This document shows positions 1 to 12,219 of a stretch of DNA of 64,000 nt, in pieces (position 1 is the stretch's first letter; each line of letters begins with the position of its first letter). Origin of the DNA: Capitulum mitella (lineage: Eukaryota > Arthropoda > Thecostraca > Pollicipedomorpha > Pollicipedidae); assembly GCA_030062745.1 (NCBI GenBank), contig CP099847.1, positions 28,878,923 to 28,942,922 on the forward strand. Reading direction: 5' to 3'. A program made the translations under genes and the position numbers. The notes under the pieces were generated by a model. It was not told the DNA's origin and did not search any database. It saw nothing but the letters and a program-made list of their open reading frames with translations.

Positions 1-74
1 TGGTCGACGTTGGGTTTGAGTCAGGATGTGTTGTGGTGGGCGACTGTGGGTGGTGTGGACTCGGATGGAGTATG

Positions 75-1181
75 TTATGAGATGCAGTGTACGCCTATGT
101 GCGAAAGAGGGAATGCCAACGTCGGCCCGGAAGTTCTCGCACGGGGACGTAGCAAAGGCACCAGTGATAACTCGAAGCGCTCGGTACTAGACGGCGTCAA
201 GAGCCGAAGCAAGGGAAAAATAGATATTGTGAAAACGAAACGCATTATATTCCAGGGGTTGATCGAATCAGAACTATACTGAGACGAAGGAGCATGCACG
301 CGTCAGCGCCCCAGACCTGACCAGAAATATATCTTAAGCTATCAAGTCGGCAAAGACGGCGTTGTCGTATGTCGGTAATATATGCGTGAAAGGAGAGTTT
401 AGGGTCCGAAGGGATACCTAAATATTTGAACTGAGTGTGGATGGGGATGTCTTCGCCTCCGAAGGGGCTACCATTAAATGATCCGAGCAAAATGCAAAAA
501 ACTGCTGTGGCAGATTTAGTATCAAATCCGTAAAATCCGCCGGATGCGCCATTCATGGACAGAATCAAGTGCAAGCTGCACGACGGTCGACGCAAGGATG
601 CGTGAATCACAACGCTGTACCGTCGGCACAAAAAGAGTATTTGAGGCCAGGATGTACTGTTGGGAACTCGTCCGCAACATCATCATTCATGAGTAGAAAT
701 AAGGTACACTGCACTAAGGTAAATTCAGGCACACAGGATAGAACATTGCCTTGCGGCAAGCCCTGCTCCTGAAGAGCTGAAGCGCAGCGGTCGTTGCCGC
801 AACGCACTCTGAATGTTCTCAACTGAAGAAAGTTGGAGATAAATTTAGCCGCTCTGCCACGAATTCCCGCTCGATGTAATTTGATTAAGACGGCAGTGCG
901 GTTTACTTTGTCAAAGGCGGCTTTTAGGCCCGGGAATAGTGCTACCGTCGCCTCTCGATGGGAAAAGCCACTTTGAATGGAGCGAATGATTTGGACCAGG
1001 CTATCGGCCGTGGAGCGGCGCGATCGAAAGCCGTTTTAACAAGGGGAAATGATGCTGTTCGATCCAGATAGATTCTAATTCTATCATTGACCACTCTCTC
1101 GAGAAGCTTACCCTCACACGACGACAACCTCACCAGCGCTCCCTGCCGGTATTCAGCTGAACGTCGGACGCCAGGGCGCAT
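75..1181 (-). pseudogene. Decayed non-LTR retrotransposon (LINE) reverse transcriptase, I/Jockey-like
   Basis: Minus-strand fragments in different frames (1181-942, then about 960-830, 822-607, 631-245, 299-75) line up in order with a LINE reverse transcriptase. Seen: the LSSCxGKLLERxVNDR block, a LKAAFDKVN block with the first catalytic Asp, an RxFRVRCGN...LPQGNVLS block, the active-site region, a FKYLGI..DPKLSF block and a WGAD...LLRL thumb-like block. The catalytic YADD box reads CADG, so the second Asp is lost, and several frameshifts and stops separate the pieces. It is a dead copy. The endonuclease half and the 5' end are not seen upstream, so it is probably 5'-truncated. Clade assignment rests on motif recall only. 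Confidence 0.72.
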
Positions 1182-2525
1182 GCGCGGGCAGCCTGCGATT
1201 CGGCCGTAGTCGCGCGCCGACCGTGGGGTAGGCCGCTAGCACGTGGGAACGGCGGAGAACGTAAGGTGAGCTGTGGAGGGTGGCAGTCCACGTGTGCATG
1301 TTATGGTTGTTGGAGAGTAATGACTTGCGATCCCCACAGCAGTCCAGATGTTCCAGGGGTTCGACGAGCATGGTCTCTTACGGCGTCGCTCCACGTTTTT
1401 GTTTTGCAGAAAACAGTATGAAATCTTTCTTAGAACATGCGTTTCGTGAAGGGGTCGGCCACGGGGAAACAGACTCACGGCTTCTGGGGAGTTTTATATG
1501 ACGTCATTGGGTGTTCCAAAGAAAGAAGCTTTACAGGAACGGTAGTGCTTCTCCCCCCCAACCATGGCCCCGTTGCGAAGCCCTTGCATAAGTGAAGACA
1601 CGTTATGTTTGTGTAGTTCCAGGCAATGGAACTCGAACAGTGGGTTCATGGCTTGCTTCTGAAAAGACCTCAAGACTGGCCGCAAAAGCATCCCATCCCT
1701 TGGTATCTGATCTTATTTATGGGCCATAATAAGGTTGTTGTGACATTGCGTTTATATTACATTGCATCAAACACTACGATAATTTCCGACAACTTTAGCA
1801 AATAAATGTTCCTAGTTGCATTTTGTGCTGGTCATTATGCGTTGTAAGGAAACGTGGAAATTTTGTGCTTGTAAGGAAATTTCATGCGGCACTGGCGGGT
1901 GTCTTAATCATCCTTGTTAAACTATGTGTAAGAAAATTTGCTTCGTCATTGCAGGTTGACTAGAGACGCTCAGGAACCTTTGCATTCGTATCGATCACTG
2001 TCCATTTTTTTACGGCAGTCTTCATGTCGTTAAGTCGCTCCAGACATAAAGAAATGGTGAACCCATCGGTCGCATTTTGGATTGCTGATCACTTCGTTTT
2101 CCTGTTTGTGGTTGTATAAATGGATTTTAAAAACTGACTTTTGAGGATGAGCCGACGTTCGCGTGCAGCTTACACGAGAATTTCGTGTCAACGCCGGACA
2201 CGTTTCTCTCGGTTTTGGCTGACATCAAGCCGGAAGAGGGGCGATCGTACGGCCTCCTTATGCCGGATAACCATGTATTACCTCGGCGTCCATCGATTTT
2301 CTGCGACCTTCGTGCCTGCGGATGGCAGAGCGAAGAGGCCCCTTGAGCCGCTGCATACATCAAAACGGCCCATTCGACTGGCTGCTGCTGATGTGTACGA
2401 GGCTGCGGCAGATGTCCAGAGCCAGCGAGCGCAAGAGACTGAGCATTCACATTGGGCTATATTGTGCCGGCGTTTGAGTTTGATTTTTATGGTCCCTTCG
2501 GAGGCACTATATACTCCCTACTGCG

Positions 2526-2527
<2 letters not shown>
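1182..2527. other. No recognised gene; one start-less open frame
   Basis: Mostly unremarkable non-coding DNA. One frame is open from 2131 to a TGA at 2344-2346 on the plus strand (71 codons, no early ATG) with mixed, protein-like composition. It could be an orphan exon or transposon fragment, but no family was recognised and no clean splice acceptor precedes it. Confidence 0.3.

Positions 2528-2590
<63 letters not shown>
2528..2590. repeat. (TA)n microsatellite
   Basis: Uninterrupted alternating TA of about 60 bp broken once by a TG step near 2575. Open frames that cross it as poly(Tyr-Ile) are artefacts. Confidence 0.95.
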
Positions 2591-2955
2591 TGCTTGATGA
2601 AAACGACGATTTCTTCAGCATTCATTACTTTCTTCCATGTTCCTTCTATGTATCTTATTATTTTCCGGTCGGCTTCGTGATGCCTGGAAACCGCCTCACC
2701 AAGAAATGTATATTATATCATTATGATCGTTTCGGAATATATGACGTTCCGACCTTTGTCATCCCTAATCTAAAAACCTGTAAGTGCAAAGGAAGATCAT
2801 TCACGTCACGCGAGGTCCTAGCTCATCAGAACCCCATCCTGCAGAGAAAGACGTATTACTTGTGCTGTATGAATGTTGGTGGTATGAGTGTTGATGGAGG
2901 CAGCGATTTTCCGAATGTAAATTGTTTCAAATGTCGTGATCCTGAGATGAATATT

Positions 2956-5211
2956 GGGTCATTCCACGTCAAATCGCACAAGGTTGGGCACTTTTTGACC
3001 CGGCCCATTTCGATTTTGATGAAATTTGGTAGGCTCTTAGTACCTATGAAAAAATAAACATTCAACAAGTTGTCGCCTCGGGGACCTCTGAGGTCAAAGT
3101 TACAGGTCATGAAAGGTGGCCGATCTTTACTGACGTTGCATGACTCAAATGAGCGTGACTCGGTTACAGATCGTCACAGAAAAGTGTGACTAGCGCACTT
3201 TGGTGCATAAATGTTCTCACTTTAAGACGTGGGCCAATTTTGTCGGTTGACCTTGCGATAACCTATTACCCAAGTATATAAAACTAGGCATTTATGGATT
3301 TGACCATGTTTTTCGTCCCTGATATTTGCGAAAATGTAGGACGGCATGTGTCGTAGTATTCACAATAAGCGTCACAAAAAACATTTCTGGGCAAGTTCCA
3401 ACGTCTTTGGATATCTCAGCCTACAGAAAGCCAAGCTTCGCTCGAGAAACATGCCCCGAGGATATGTTACAAATGTTTGATATGGTGCCTTTTGTTTGTC
3501 TGGTTATGCTTCAGTTTGGTGTGCACAATATCCTGATTGTGTGTTACTTATCTGCTTAACCTTAAATTACTTTGCCTTAAAGGTCAAGGGACAAAGTTCA
3601 TGACACCTCATCACCAGTCAACCCCTGCCATCTAGATTTCATATGTGTCTTTTCTCCTTTTTTGACGAAAGTGAATTTCTTCCAATGTTATTGAACTCTT
3701 AAGCCAACTGAGACAGTATAGGCTGTGCTTCGAAACCATTTCAAGGTCAGCCGTGGTCAGTGACCTTGATTGCCCTTGGACGAACTATGATGGCCATGTT
3801 TTTTTTGTGATCACCCATGCCGAATTTTACATTTACTCACATGAATGCAATGTTGCGACACCCGTTCCGGAAAAGCTGGAGTTGTTGCCAATGTTGGTGT
3901 GCATAGATGCACGGTACATGTTTTCTGACGTACTGATCCAAGGTATAACGTCATTACTAAAACATAAACATTCCTTAGGGAGCGTGGAAGAAATGTACGA
4001 TATATGAATAATCTGATGATGAAAATTTAGGAGAAATTCAGAAACAGTGCTCTAAAAAACTTAAAGACATGCCTGTGTGATTGACGTTGATTGACTTTTG
4101 GCGCGCTGTGATGGTTTTAAGTTTTGTAAGGTACCGGCGCCGATTTTTTCATATATTTTTTCATTCATCAGATTACCCACATTGTAAATTTCTTCCGTGT
4201 CCGTTTTAGTAATGACGTCATTCCTTGAATCCGTAGTTCGGAAAACACATACCGTGTGTTAGTGCCCATCACCAGTTGCAACAATAGCTCTGGTTTTCCA
4301 GGAGAGGTGTCGCAACATTGCATTCATGTGCATACATGTGACATTCGGTATAAGGGACCTAGAAATTAGATCTATTATCATCATAGCTCGTGCAAAGCCA
4401 TTCATGGTCAGTGACGTCAGTTGACCTTGAATAATCCTGAAGCACGGCTAATATTTCCTTAGTTGGCTTAAGGGTTCAATAACATTGGAAGAAATCCAAT
4501 TTCGTTAAAAGATGGAGAATAGGTACATGTCAAATCTGGATGGCAGGGGGTCGACTGGGGATGAGGTGTCATGACCTTTGACCCTTGACCTTTTAGGCAA
4601 AGTAATTAACGTTGAGCAGATATGTAGAACACCGAAAGGACATTGTGGACACCAAATTGAAGCGTAATCAGACAAACAAAAGACACGAAATCAACCAACA
4701 TTCATCAGATAGCCCTGGGGGATATTTTTCACGCGACGCTTAGCATGATATAAGTTGAGACATCCAAAGAAGTTGGAATTCGCCCAGAAATGTTCCAGTT
4801 TTTGTCGCGCTTATTGCAGATGCTATGGCACATGTTCTGCTACATTTTTGCGAAGATCAGGGGCAAAACAAGGTCAAACCCGAAAACGCTTAGTTTGACA
4901 TAGTCGGGTGAAAGGTCGTCACTGGGTCAGCAGAAAAAAATGACCCTTATCTGAAGGCTAGAATATTTCTGCAACCAACTGCGCTAACCGCACGTTTCTA
5001 AGCCGATCTGCGACCGAATTATGGACGTGTGAATCATGCAGTGCCTGTAAGAAGCGGTGACTGTTCACGATCTGTAACTTTGACGTCAGAGGTCACCCAT
5101 GGCCAAAAATTAGTAGACGTCTGTTTTTTCGTAAGTGTTGCGAGCTTCCAAATTTCACTAAAATCGGAAGGGGTCGGGACGACTCTTGTGCAGTATGACG
5201 TGGAATGACCC
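2956..5211. mobile_element. Large palindromic (foldback) element with about 1.1 kb inverted arms
   Basis: The left arm (2956 to about 4025) and the reverse complement of the right arm (about 4140-5211) align along their length. Both start GGGTCATTCCACGTC and share in order: ATGAAATTTGG near 3018 and its complement near 5155; a GTCAAAGTTACAG block (3093 / 5082); GCGAAAATGTAG (3328 / 4844); a TTTCTGGGC..TTCCAAC block (3382 / 4780); AACGTCATTACTAAAAC (3949 / 4208); and TAATCTGATGA (4007 / 4167). The arms have diverged by substitutions and small indels. The central spacer is about 120 bp. No protein is encoded. It is best read as a non-autonomous foldback DNA transposon, or an old head-to-head pair of one repeat. 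AGGTCA-like half-sites are frequent in both arms. Confidence 0.8.
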
Positions 5212-5481
5212 CAGTATATTTCACATGTATCGTTCTGTTGGACGCGAGCATGTGTCTTGTGGCGTCAGCGCTATGGTTGTCCTGAAAGTGCTTTTTGATG
5301 GTCTGTCTTGCAAGTGCGTGGTTAGTCTTCTGATAGGTGAAGTCGAAGTGAGACCATTGCAGTACATTTTGTAGATCGCGCGGTCCCCGGCTAGGCAGTG
5401 GAAACGATATATTACATTGTTCTGCTTCAGTGGTGCAGATTTGCATTTGCTTTTAAGAACGCGTGGCAGCTGTGCTGTCAA
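5212..5481 (-). pseudogene. Probable Penelope-like retroelement fragment (GIY-YIG region)
   Basis: Two overlapping minus-strand frames carry pieces resembling the C-terminal endonuclease of Penelope-like elements. One frame (5481-5221) has a NNVIYRFxC segment followed by an IYK..GLTSTS..RRLTTHLQ segment. The other (5446-5093) has an IKKHFQDNHSADATRHMLASN segment that would follow after a frameshift. The GIY residues are degraded. It abuts the right end of the palindromic element. Assignment is by motif resemblance only. Confidence 0.45.
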
Positions 5482-6812
5482 ACAACACGTACTACATAAA
5501 TTTGGACCTATGTTGACCTTGGGTTAGGCTGTGGGTGATTCCATATTGACCTCTGATGACATAATACGTACCGCACGCCATCAGCCATCTCACGCGACTA
5601 GTAACCCGGCAAAGATTAAGCAAACTAAAAGAAAAAATAAAAAAGTTGTAAAATATCGCCGTCTTTATGACGACTTGTTGACGTGACCTTGAATGAACTC
5701 GACAGTTTTGCACCAGAACGTGCAAAACTGATGTGGCGAAGACACTAAGAATTTTACAGTGCTGCACCGTTCGGTCACGGAGTTATGAATCGGGGAAAGA
5801 GAAGCTGGTGCGTCTGATCGTCCCCTCTCCTTTCAGGAAGATCTGGGTTAAATCGTAGCCTTAAGACATCATGCTCATCTCTAAATGCGTTTTTCCATTG
5901 CCTTCTCTTGGTTGGAACATGTTTGCTTTCCTCGTCAGGACCCTGTTCTCTTAATGAGCATTTAGGTCCAGTTGTCGTCCTGTGATGAGCAGTGACAGCT
6001 CGTTAGCTGAATAATCACCCGCCAGGGATTCGATGATAATTATGTTCAGTATTTGGTTCCGATCTACGAATGATGTCCAAGACGTTTTCCTTGCTTCAGA
6101 AGAAAAAAACACATCGTGCTCTGTGTAAACTTTAAGCTACGTACGAGACGACACGGAAACGATGTACGAGATAACTGATAACTGGCTCAGATAAATGAGT
6201 TGCGTTATGTGGAGAGAGCTTATTTTCTCCACGAACGGTGTTTAACGGCACAACAAAGTATCTTCCAGATATCTTAGGTGCAAGGCATGGAAGGCGAGCC
6301 GTTACTTTCCAGTTTTCTGTAAAACACAGTCCTAGGTATTGGCTTTTTTGCTTTTACAATGGACTCTTCCTATAACAGACATGTTTTTTTTTTGTTAATG
6401 TGCAAATATTGCAGTACTAAACCATTGCCATTATGATTTTTAGCTATTTCCTAGAACACAGATCAGCTTTTTAAATGTCAGATTACTGGCTCAATCCCTT
6501 TACAAGCAATTTAAAAACGTTTCTAGGAAGTGGCTCCAATCCAATTCATCATGGCTTGAGGCGGCTGATTTTGAAGACTTCGTTTGTAAGGGTGGCATTG
6601 GGCTCTTGAATATTGGCAAATAAAAGTAAAAAAGGCTTCCATGTTCCTATTACTTCCCTTCAGTTATATCTCATTTATATGTGATTTTCTTTCAAAAGGT
6701 GCCATGCGTGGCGTTACTGGTATTTGCATCGTTTCCGTGTCGTCTTAGTTCAAAGTGCTCGTGGATTTTGGTAAATAGTCATAGTTGTGGTTCAAGATTT
6801 AATTCGAAGATT
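5482..6812. other. Non-coding, nothing recognised
   Basis: AT-rich DNA with short A and T runs. No splice-flanked open frame, RNA gene or repeat structure was found. Confidence 0.5.
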
Positions 6813-7334
6813 TCATTCATTCAGAACAAATATCTTGCTAACCTTTCCCACATTAAACTTACCGGTAACTCCAGAAGTGATATGTCGCAAGGCGTCATTC
6901 ACGATACCGTCTAAAAAACGCATTTCATGTGTTTCACCTGCAGGCCCAACGACTGGTAAAATACAACCGGCCAGACAATTTATGTTGTAAGGCGCAGCCG
7001 ATTCAGCGGGTGGTTTTGTGTGCGCCAAGCAGGATTCGGCCAAACTAACTACCGTAGCTGGTTTACTCTGTTCGAGAGCTAACATTCCTAGTTTGTTACA
7101 GGCCTGAATTGTCAGTAAATCGTCACCTGGCAAGATTCAGTAATTCAGTAAGAAATTATCGTCGGCGATGTCAGTGACAAAAGTTTGAATATCTCCGTCA
7201 TCCTTACCATTTTGCTGTTTTCCGGCCTTTATAAACGGTGCAGACAGATGCGCGTATTTCTGGAAAAGAGCTTCGAAATCCAGGCGACGCTTAATTATCT
7301 TCATAGTCTGGTGCACCTCGAGACCTAACATCAC
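6813..7334 (-). pseudogene. Unrecognised open frame interrupted by one in-frame TGA
   Basis: Two minus-strand open stretches (7334-7140 and 7133-6813) lie in the same frame and are separated only by TGA at 7139-7137, so reading through gives about 170 continuous codons. Composition is protein-like, with balanced charged and hydrophobic residues and a GPAGETHE motif in the second half. It ends at a stop next to 6813, and upstream of 7334 the frame is blocked. I do not recognise the family. It may be a decayed gene or transposon protein, or a gene with one disabling mutation or sequencing error. Confidence 0.35.
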
Positions 7335-8769
7335 TCAGTCTGGATAGTTCTCAACGGGTTCGAACTCCATTTACTCTGAATTCATGCTTCATCCACTGTG
7401 ATTTTATTCCATCGATGATCGATTCTGGCAACATCTCTGGGGCGTTTTCTAATCCAGCGTTCCTGGCACACATCAGCCGTCATGGCGTAATCCAAACTGG
7501 TTATGCACAGACGTCAATTTCCGGTAGAACCCTGTCCTGGGTAAAACTGCCGTCGGTTGATGCGAAGAATTCCGTCTCAGCGACGGGCGTGTAAAACTGA
7601 AACAGGCGGCAGGATCTGTGGTTCCTGGGATTTGTGCTTCAGAGCAGGTGCAGCTGTCAAAAGTCAGTCGGTTCTCCACGAATAGGTATTACGATTCGTT
7701 TGGCTCATCTGCAGAAGCTAATTACTAATGGACATGAAATGTGAGTATGCAAAAGTGACCCTGTCCCCAACTTTTGGGCTCTGAGTTTGTGATAGCAGGT
7801 GTCACGCTTGAGCGCAGCGCTCTGTAAGCGACATTGCTCCGTTGGGCACTTGTTGTCTTATCCCTAAATCCTGCATCCTTAGTCTCAATCCTTGTTTGGC
7901 CTGCATTGTGTTCAGACCTGTTAACGCCCTTTTTGTATATATATTTTTTCCGTGCGCGGAAGAAGGTGAGAGCTATTAGGATGCGCATGTGTTTGTATGT
8001 GGAATGAAATATTTGGCACATTATCTCTAGCATCCATTTTTAACTATCGCCACGTTTTTTATGTTGTATGTGGTTGTTTTTCCGACCAGTTGGAAAACGC
8101 TTTTTTTCGCATGAAAAGGTGGCTGCGCTGGCTTTCGTTGCACCCATCATTTACCTGCATTGCACTGTGACGAAGCAAACGGAACATCCTAATTCACGAG
8201 TTCAGCACGATAATGTTTATGAAGCACACAAATTGCATGGGATGAGCTGGCTCGACTGAAATGTACAAATCTAAGAAAGTGCACAGATAAGCATTATTCT
8301 TCAGTTCCAAACACGCGTTTTACAGAACTGGGGGGACTGCGATTCGACGACAAATCATGGTCGTGAACCTTCCAAGAACGGCAACTCTCATGGTGCACTG
8401 GGTATGTTTAATGTATTTGACGAGCGGTCCTGGGCCTGCCTATCGTAAGATTGAGCATCGTCTTATGTAACCGTCTGGTATAATAAAAACAAGACGTTAT
8501 GTAACGGCTCATCCAGAGATTCCAAAGCATATTACCTGGCGCACTGTTTGGAAACGAAACGCTAAAATGGTAAAATGATCCGCATGCAAGAAACAGTATA
8601 CTGATAATAATTTCGAGTAGAGGATGTCCGTTTCGGAATAAAGCACGAGACACACTGTCTCTGTCCGACATTCATAGGAGTGATTATCGAGGGTCATCGT
8701 GGTGATCGCTGTGTAGGCACCGAATCTGTGTTCACATGAGTGCTGTATCGTAATGAACAAATGCAACGT
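7335..8769. other. Non-coding, nothing recognised
   Basis: Mixed-composition DNA with only short unrelated open frames. No splice-flanked exon or RNA gene was recognised. Confidence 0.45.
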
Positions 8770-9480
8770 GTTACCGTTGTGGCGTTCCGGTTCCGTCGTT
8801 GCGAACAGAGGCCCGGTCTGGGACTATTCCGAGCCGTTCCAGAGCGGCCTGCAGCGGGTGACTGCCGGCTTTAGATTCGGCCCTCTGCCAAACCTGCTGA
8901 TCCGTCCGTCTGGCGTCGAAAGTTTCCGCCGTTCCCGCGGGCCTCGGAGGGGCCTCGCGAGGCGTTGCGAGGCGCCTCGCCCGCGGGTCCTCCGGCCGGC
9001 GCGGCGGCGGCCGGCCGGCCGTTTCCAGCGCGATTCGTCTCCGCCACGGCCCGGACGGCGCCGCCGACGGGGCGCCGCGACCTCTCCGATCTCCGCCGAT
9101 CCGTCTCGCCAGGCGGGCCGCCGTCGAAGCCGTCGTCGGGCGGCGCTGGACGCCGTCCGATCGGCGCCTCGGGCGGACGCGGCCTCGGCTCGGACCGTCG
9201 AGGCGCCGCCCGCCGCGGTCCGACCATCGCTCGCTTCGTCGACGCCGACGCCCCGTCGACGCCGACGGCCTTGATCGGCCGGCTGGACGGCGGCCAGGCG
9301 GCGGCCGACGCGGCCGGCGCCCGTCGGGCCGGATTTGTGCGTGGCCGACCTGTGCTGGCCTCTGTTTATCGGAGACCGGGCGGCGCGCTGTCTGCCGGCG
9401 GCGGCGCGACCGCACGCTCCGCGAGCGCGTGACGCACCCGCGACGCCGGCGCGCCCTGATCGATTTCGCGCCACCAGTTG
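8770..9480. promoter_or_regulatory. CpG-rich block (candidate CpG island)
   Basis: Very GC-rich with dense CpG (CGGCCGGC, GCGGCGGC runs), flanked abruptly by AT-richer DNA. Five or more overlapping Arg/Pro/Gly-rich open frames on both strands result from base composition and none resembles a protein. It could be an unmethylated promoter-like region or an untranslated first exon. No transcript can be tied to it from sequence. Confidence 0.45.
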
Positions 9481-9819
9481 TCAGCCTGTTGACATCTCAG
9501 ATTGCGCTGAAGGCCCGCTGGATTTATGGGCTTTTGAAGAGCGATGCACCCTGATGGCGCAGTGTCATTTTGCGTTTGTTTACCTGGCGGCGGCTAGGAT
9601 TGATCCACTAGCGATGAAGTCATAAACAGACTACGTCGTCGGCGAGAGATGGCAGGGATCGGGCGCGGGCTTCTAAAACCGTGAGCGATGGAGGTGGAGG
9701 ATTTGTGGCGTCCTAGATCGCACTCCAGGAAAGAAGACTGGCACTGGGGTCTGGTGTGATACAGCCCATTGCAGGCCATCGCGAGTCACGCGCTGTCTTT
9801 CACGTGGCCAGGGTCCTCA

Positions 9820-10130
9820 CCAGGGTCCTCCTGACCGACAATGATGCCCGCATTCCACCGTGCAGGTGCTTATTGAAATCTCCGCAGAGTTCTTCGGACC
9901 TGCACAGCGCTGACTCGATCTGACCAGGCGTGACACGACCTGACTAGACCTGACCACGCTCAACACGACCTGACTAGACTTTGTGAGAACTGACCCCACT
10001 GGAACGAACTTGTTCCGACCATACCGACCCTAAACAGACTCACCTGACCGGAGCAGACCGAACGTAAAACCGAAATGACGCAACGCGGCTTGACCTGACC
10101 TGACCTGGCTCCGTTCCAACTCCGACGCAC
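9820..10130. repeat. Degenerate ~10-bp periodic tract (GACCTGACTA-like)
   Basis: The sequence repeats variants of a 10-mer of the form GACCTGACTA / CACGACCTGA about once per helical turn, mutated but recognisable, clearest at 9905-10120. It has no coding appearance. A similar but differently worded tract lies at 56680-57150. Confidence 0.6.
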
Positions 10131-11946
10131 TACGCCCTCGGCGGTTGTCTCGGTCGTCAGCTGAACTTATTTGGATTGGGTGCGGACTTGTGTCCGATCG
10201 CCAGTAGCTGAAAACTGAACAGCTGCGCCGGCGTCGGTTGTTGTTCATGCGTCATCGCGTGGTTAGCAGTTCATACGAACGCAGTTCAAAACGCTTAAAT
10301 GTAGCGCTGAGACCGTCCGTCTCGATTCCAGCTATCTGAGACAATCCTGTGGGGTTGTGGAACCTTGCTTGTTGGGTTTCAGGTCCTTTCAGATAGACAG
10401 TCTTTTAGTTATATTGATTCCTTAATGCGCATAGAAAACTCGTAAACACACCTAGTTTTAAGCAGAACTCCTTGTATGTTTTAGAAAGTTGACTGGATTT
10501 CAGCAATGCGCGCTAAACTTTTTGGTTAGCCAGGAGTGCTTACGGCTGTTTATACGTCCGTCATTAAGTGTTTCTAATTAAGTTTTACTTTTTTTTTTAA
10601 TCGGAAAGTTTAACTGAAAGAAATGCTTTTTTGCAACGGCTGCCGATGGGAAAAATCTACCCCATGCATGTCTGTAAGCTGGAAGTTCCCTCGGCCTGGG
10701 ACTTCGTCCACATAGTAGCAAGGCTGAGGCTACAGGGCATCGCATTTGCCATTACATTCCGTCGGCAGTGTTTATTTACGATGCCACGGCTTAAAGAAGC
10801 TCATTGTGACAGCTGCAACCAATAACTCAATTTAGATATAGCTCTCGCGGTAGCTATTGTCTTGCCAGCAGACATTTTGTACTGGAGGCTCCTAATAAGA
10901 ACCCTCTGTGGAGAATGTTATTACGTTAGACTTGGATGAACGTCGGGCAGTAACGCCGTCAGGGAATGGCAGCACGTTATGACTATGAACGACGCCATTT
11001 CTAAAGAAGGAAATTGCAACGCTCGTTCAATCGTGACTGCTTCAGCGGACGAATTGAATTTTCTGTTCTGAATGGCAAGGGAAAATTGTGTTCATAGATG
11101 ACACGAAGTGAGTAATCGTCATATGCCTTCTGAAGATATAGACCAACTGCAGGCGTGGGCGTAGCTGCTCTTGCTTTCTCCCCGAAATTGAAGCGCTGAA
11201 GTTCGTTATATAATATAGTTGCGTACCACACTGAGTTAATTGTATTTTATTACGTGAATGCAAGTCAAGCTGCTTATGCATGTCAAACTGCTTACAAGTA
11301 CTCGTCGCTCTTTTTATTTCCGACAGAGATTTTCTTTGAAGGTCGCACGTTTTCATCTGCGAAGAATTAAGCGCTAGTGGTTCGCTCGTAAAAGTGTCTT
11401 ACATAGACCCTCGTGCCTACAAAAGGTTACCGTTTTACGAACATTATGTTATTTGTCAAATGAGAGTTTTGTTGCCAATGACTCAGAGTTTTGAGTTGCT
11501 TTTTTAAGATGGCGGGAATACAACCCCCTTAACGTCCCACCACATACCACACGGAAAAAGAAGAGGGCTGGCGATGAATGAAATGAAATAAATGAAAAAA
11601 AGACGGAAAAAATCTGGCGCTAACCTCGGCTGAATTCCAAGTATTCCAAAAGCCTGCGAAAATGAATCGAGGTCGAATGGGCTTTGATTGCGACTGAGTG
11701 CAGCCGTATGAGGTGGTTGGGCTTGAATGCCGTTCGGTCCGCACCTGAAACGAAATTCGCTTCAGTCCTGTGGTTGCCGAGCCCCGCGTGGCGCGGGCCG
11801 CGGCTGTTCGGACGACGTCCTCCGGGACTCTCTCGCACTCTCCTGTTGCAGGTACCGTAAGATGCCACTGCACTAGTAAGCCGCGAGCCTCCGCCGTTCA
11901 GGAACGCCTCGCGCGACCTGGTGCGACCCGATCCCGCGGCGGCGCC
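10131..11946. other. Upstream region of the SIAH-like gene
   Basis: No gene is seen between 10131 and about 11750. From about 11750 to the start codon at 11947 the sequence becomes CpG-rich, consistent with promoter or 5' UTR. A good 3' splice site (CTCTCCTGTTGCAG, ending 11851) suggests that a 5' UTR intron may end there. The coding frame is open upstream to 11770, but those codons look like untranslated GC-rich leader. Confidence 0.4.
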
Positions 11947-12219
11947 ATGTCCCGAAACGGCATCTCGCTGAACGGCCCCGCCCAGGAGCCGCCGGTGGAC
12001 TACCAGAAGCTGATCCAGCTGTTCGAGTGCCCCGTGTGCCGCGAGTACATGAGGCCGCCGATCCCGCAGTGCAAGAAGGGACACGTGCTCTGTGAAAAGT
12101 GCAGGCCCAAGGTCAAGGGCGTCTGCCCGCAGTGCAAGCAGGTGGTGGCCAACCAGACCAACCTCATGATGGAGAAGATCAGCTCGCTCATCAAGTTCCC
12201 CTGCGTTTACGCCACGAAG
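11947..12219 (+). CDS. SIAH-like exon 1 (RING)
   Basis: 91 codons from ATG, ending AAG before donor GTAAGC, phase 0. It carries the whole RING and the first Cys of the SIAH-type finger. An in-frame ATG at 11770 would add 59 residues but lies upstream of the probable 5' UTR splice acceptor, so 11947 is preferred. Confidence 0.87.

Noticed and set aside
8753-9474. Five or more overlapping long Arg/Pro/Gly-rich frames on both strands
   Set aside because: They follow from extreme GC content with few stop codons; no domain, splice support or amino-acid periodicity favours one frame.
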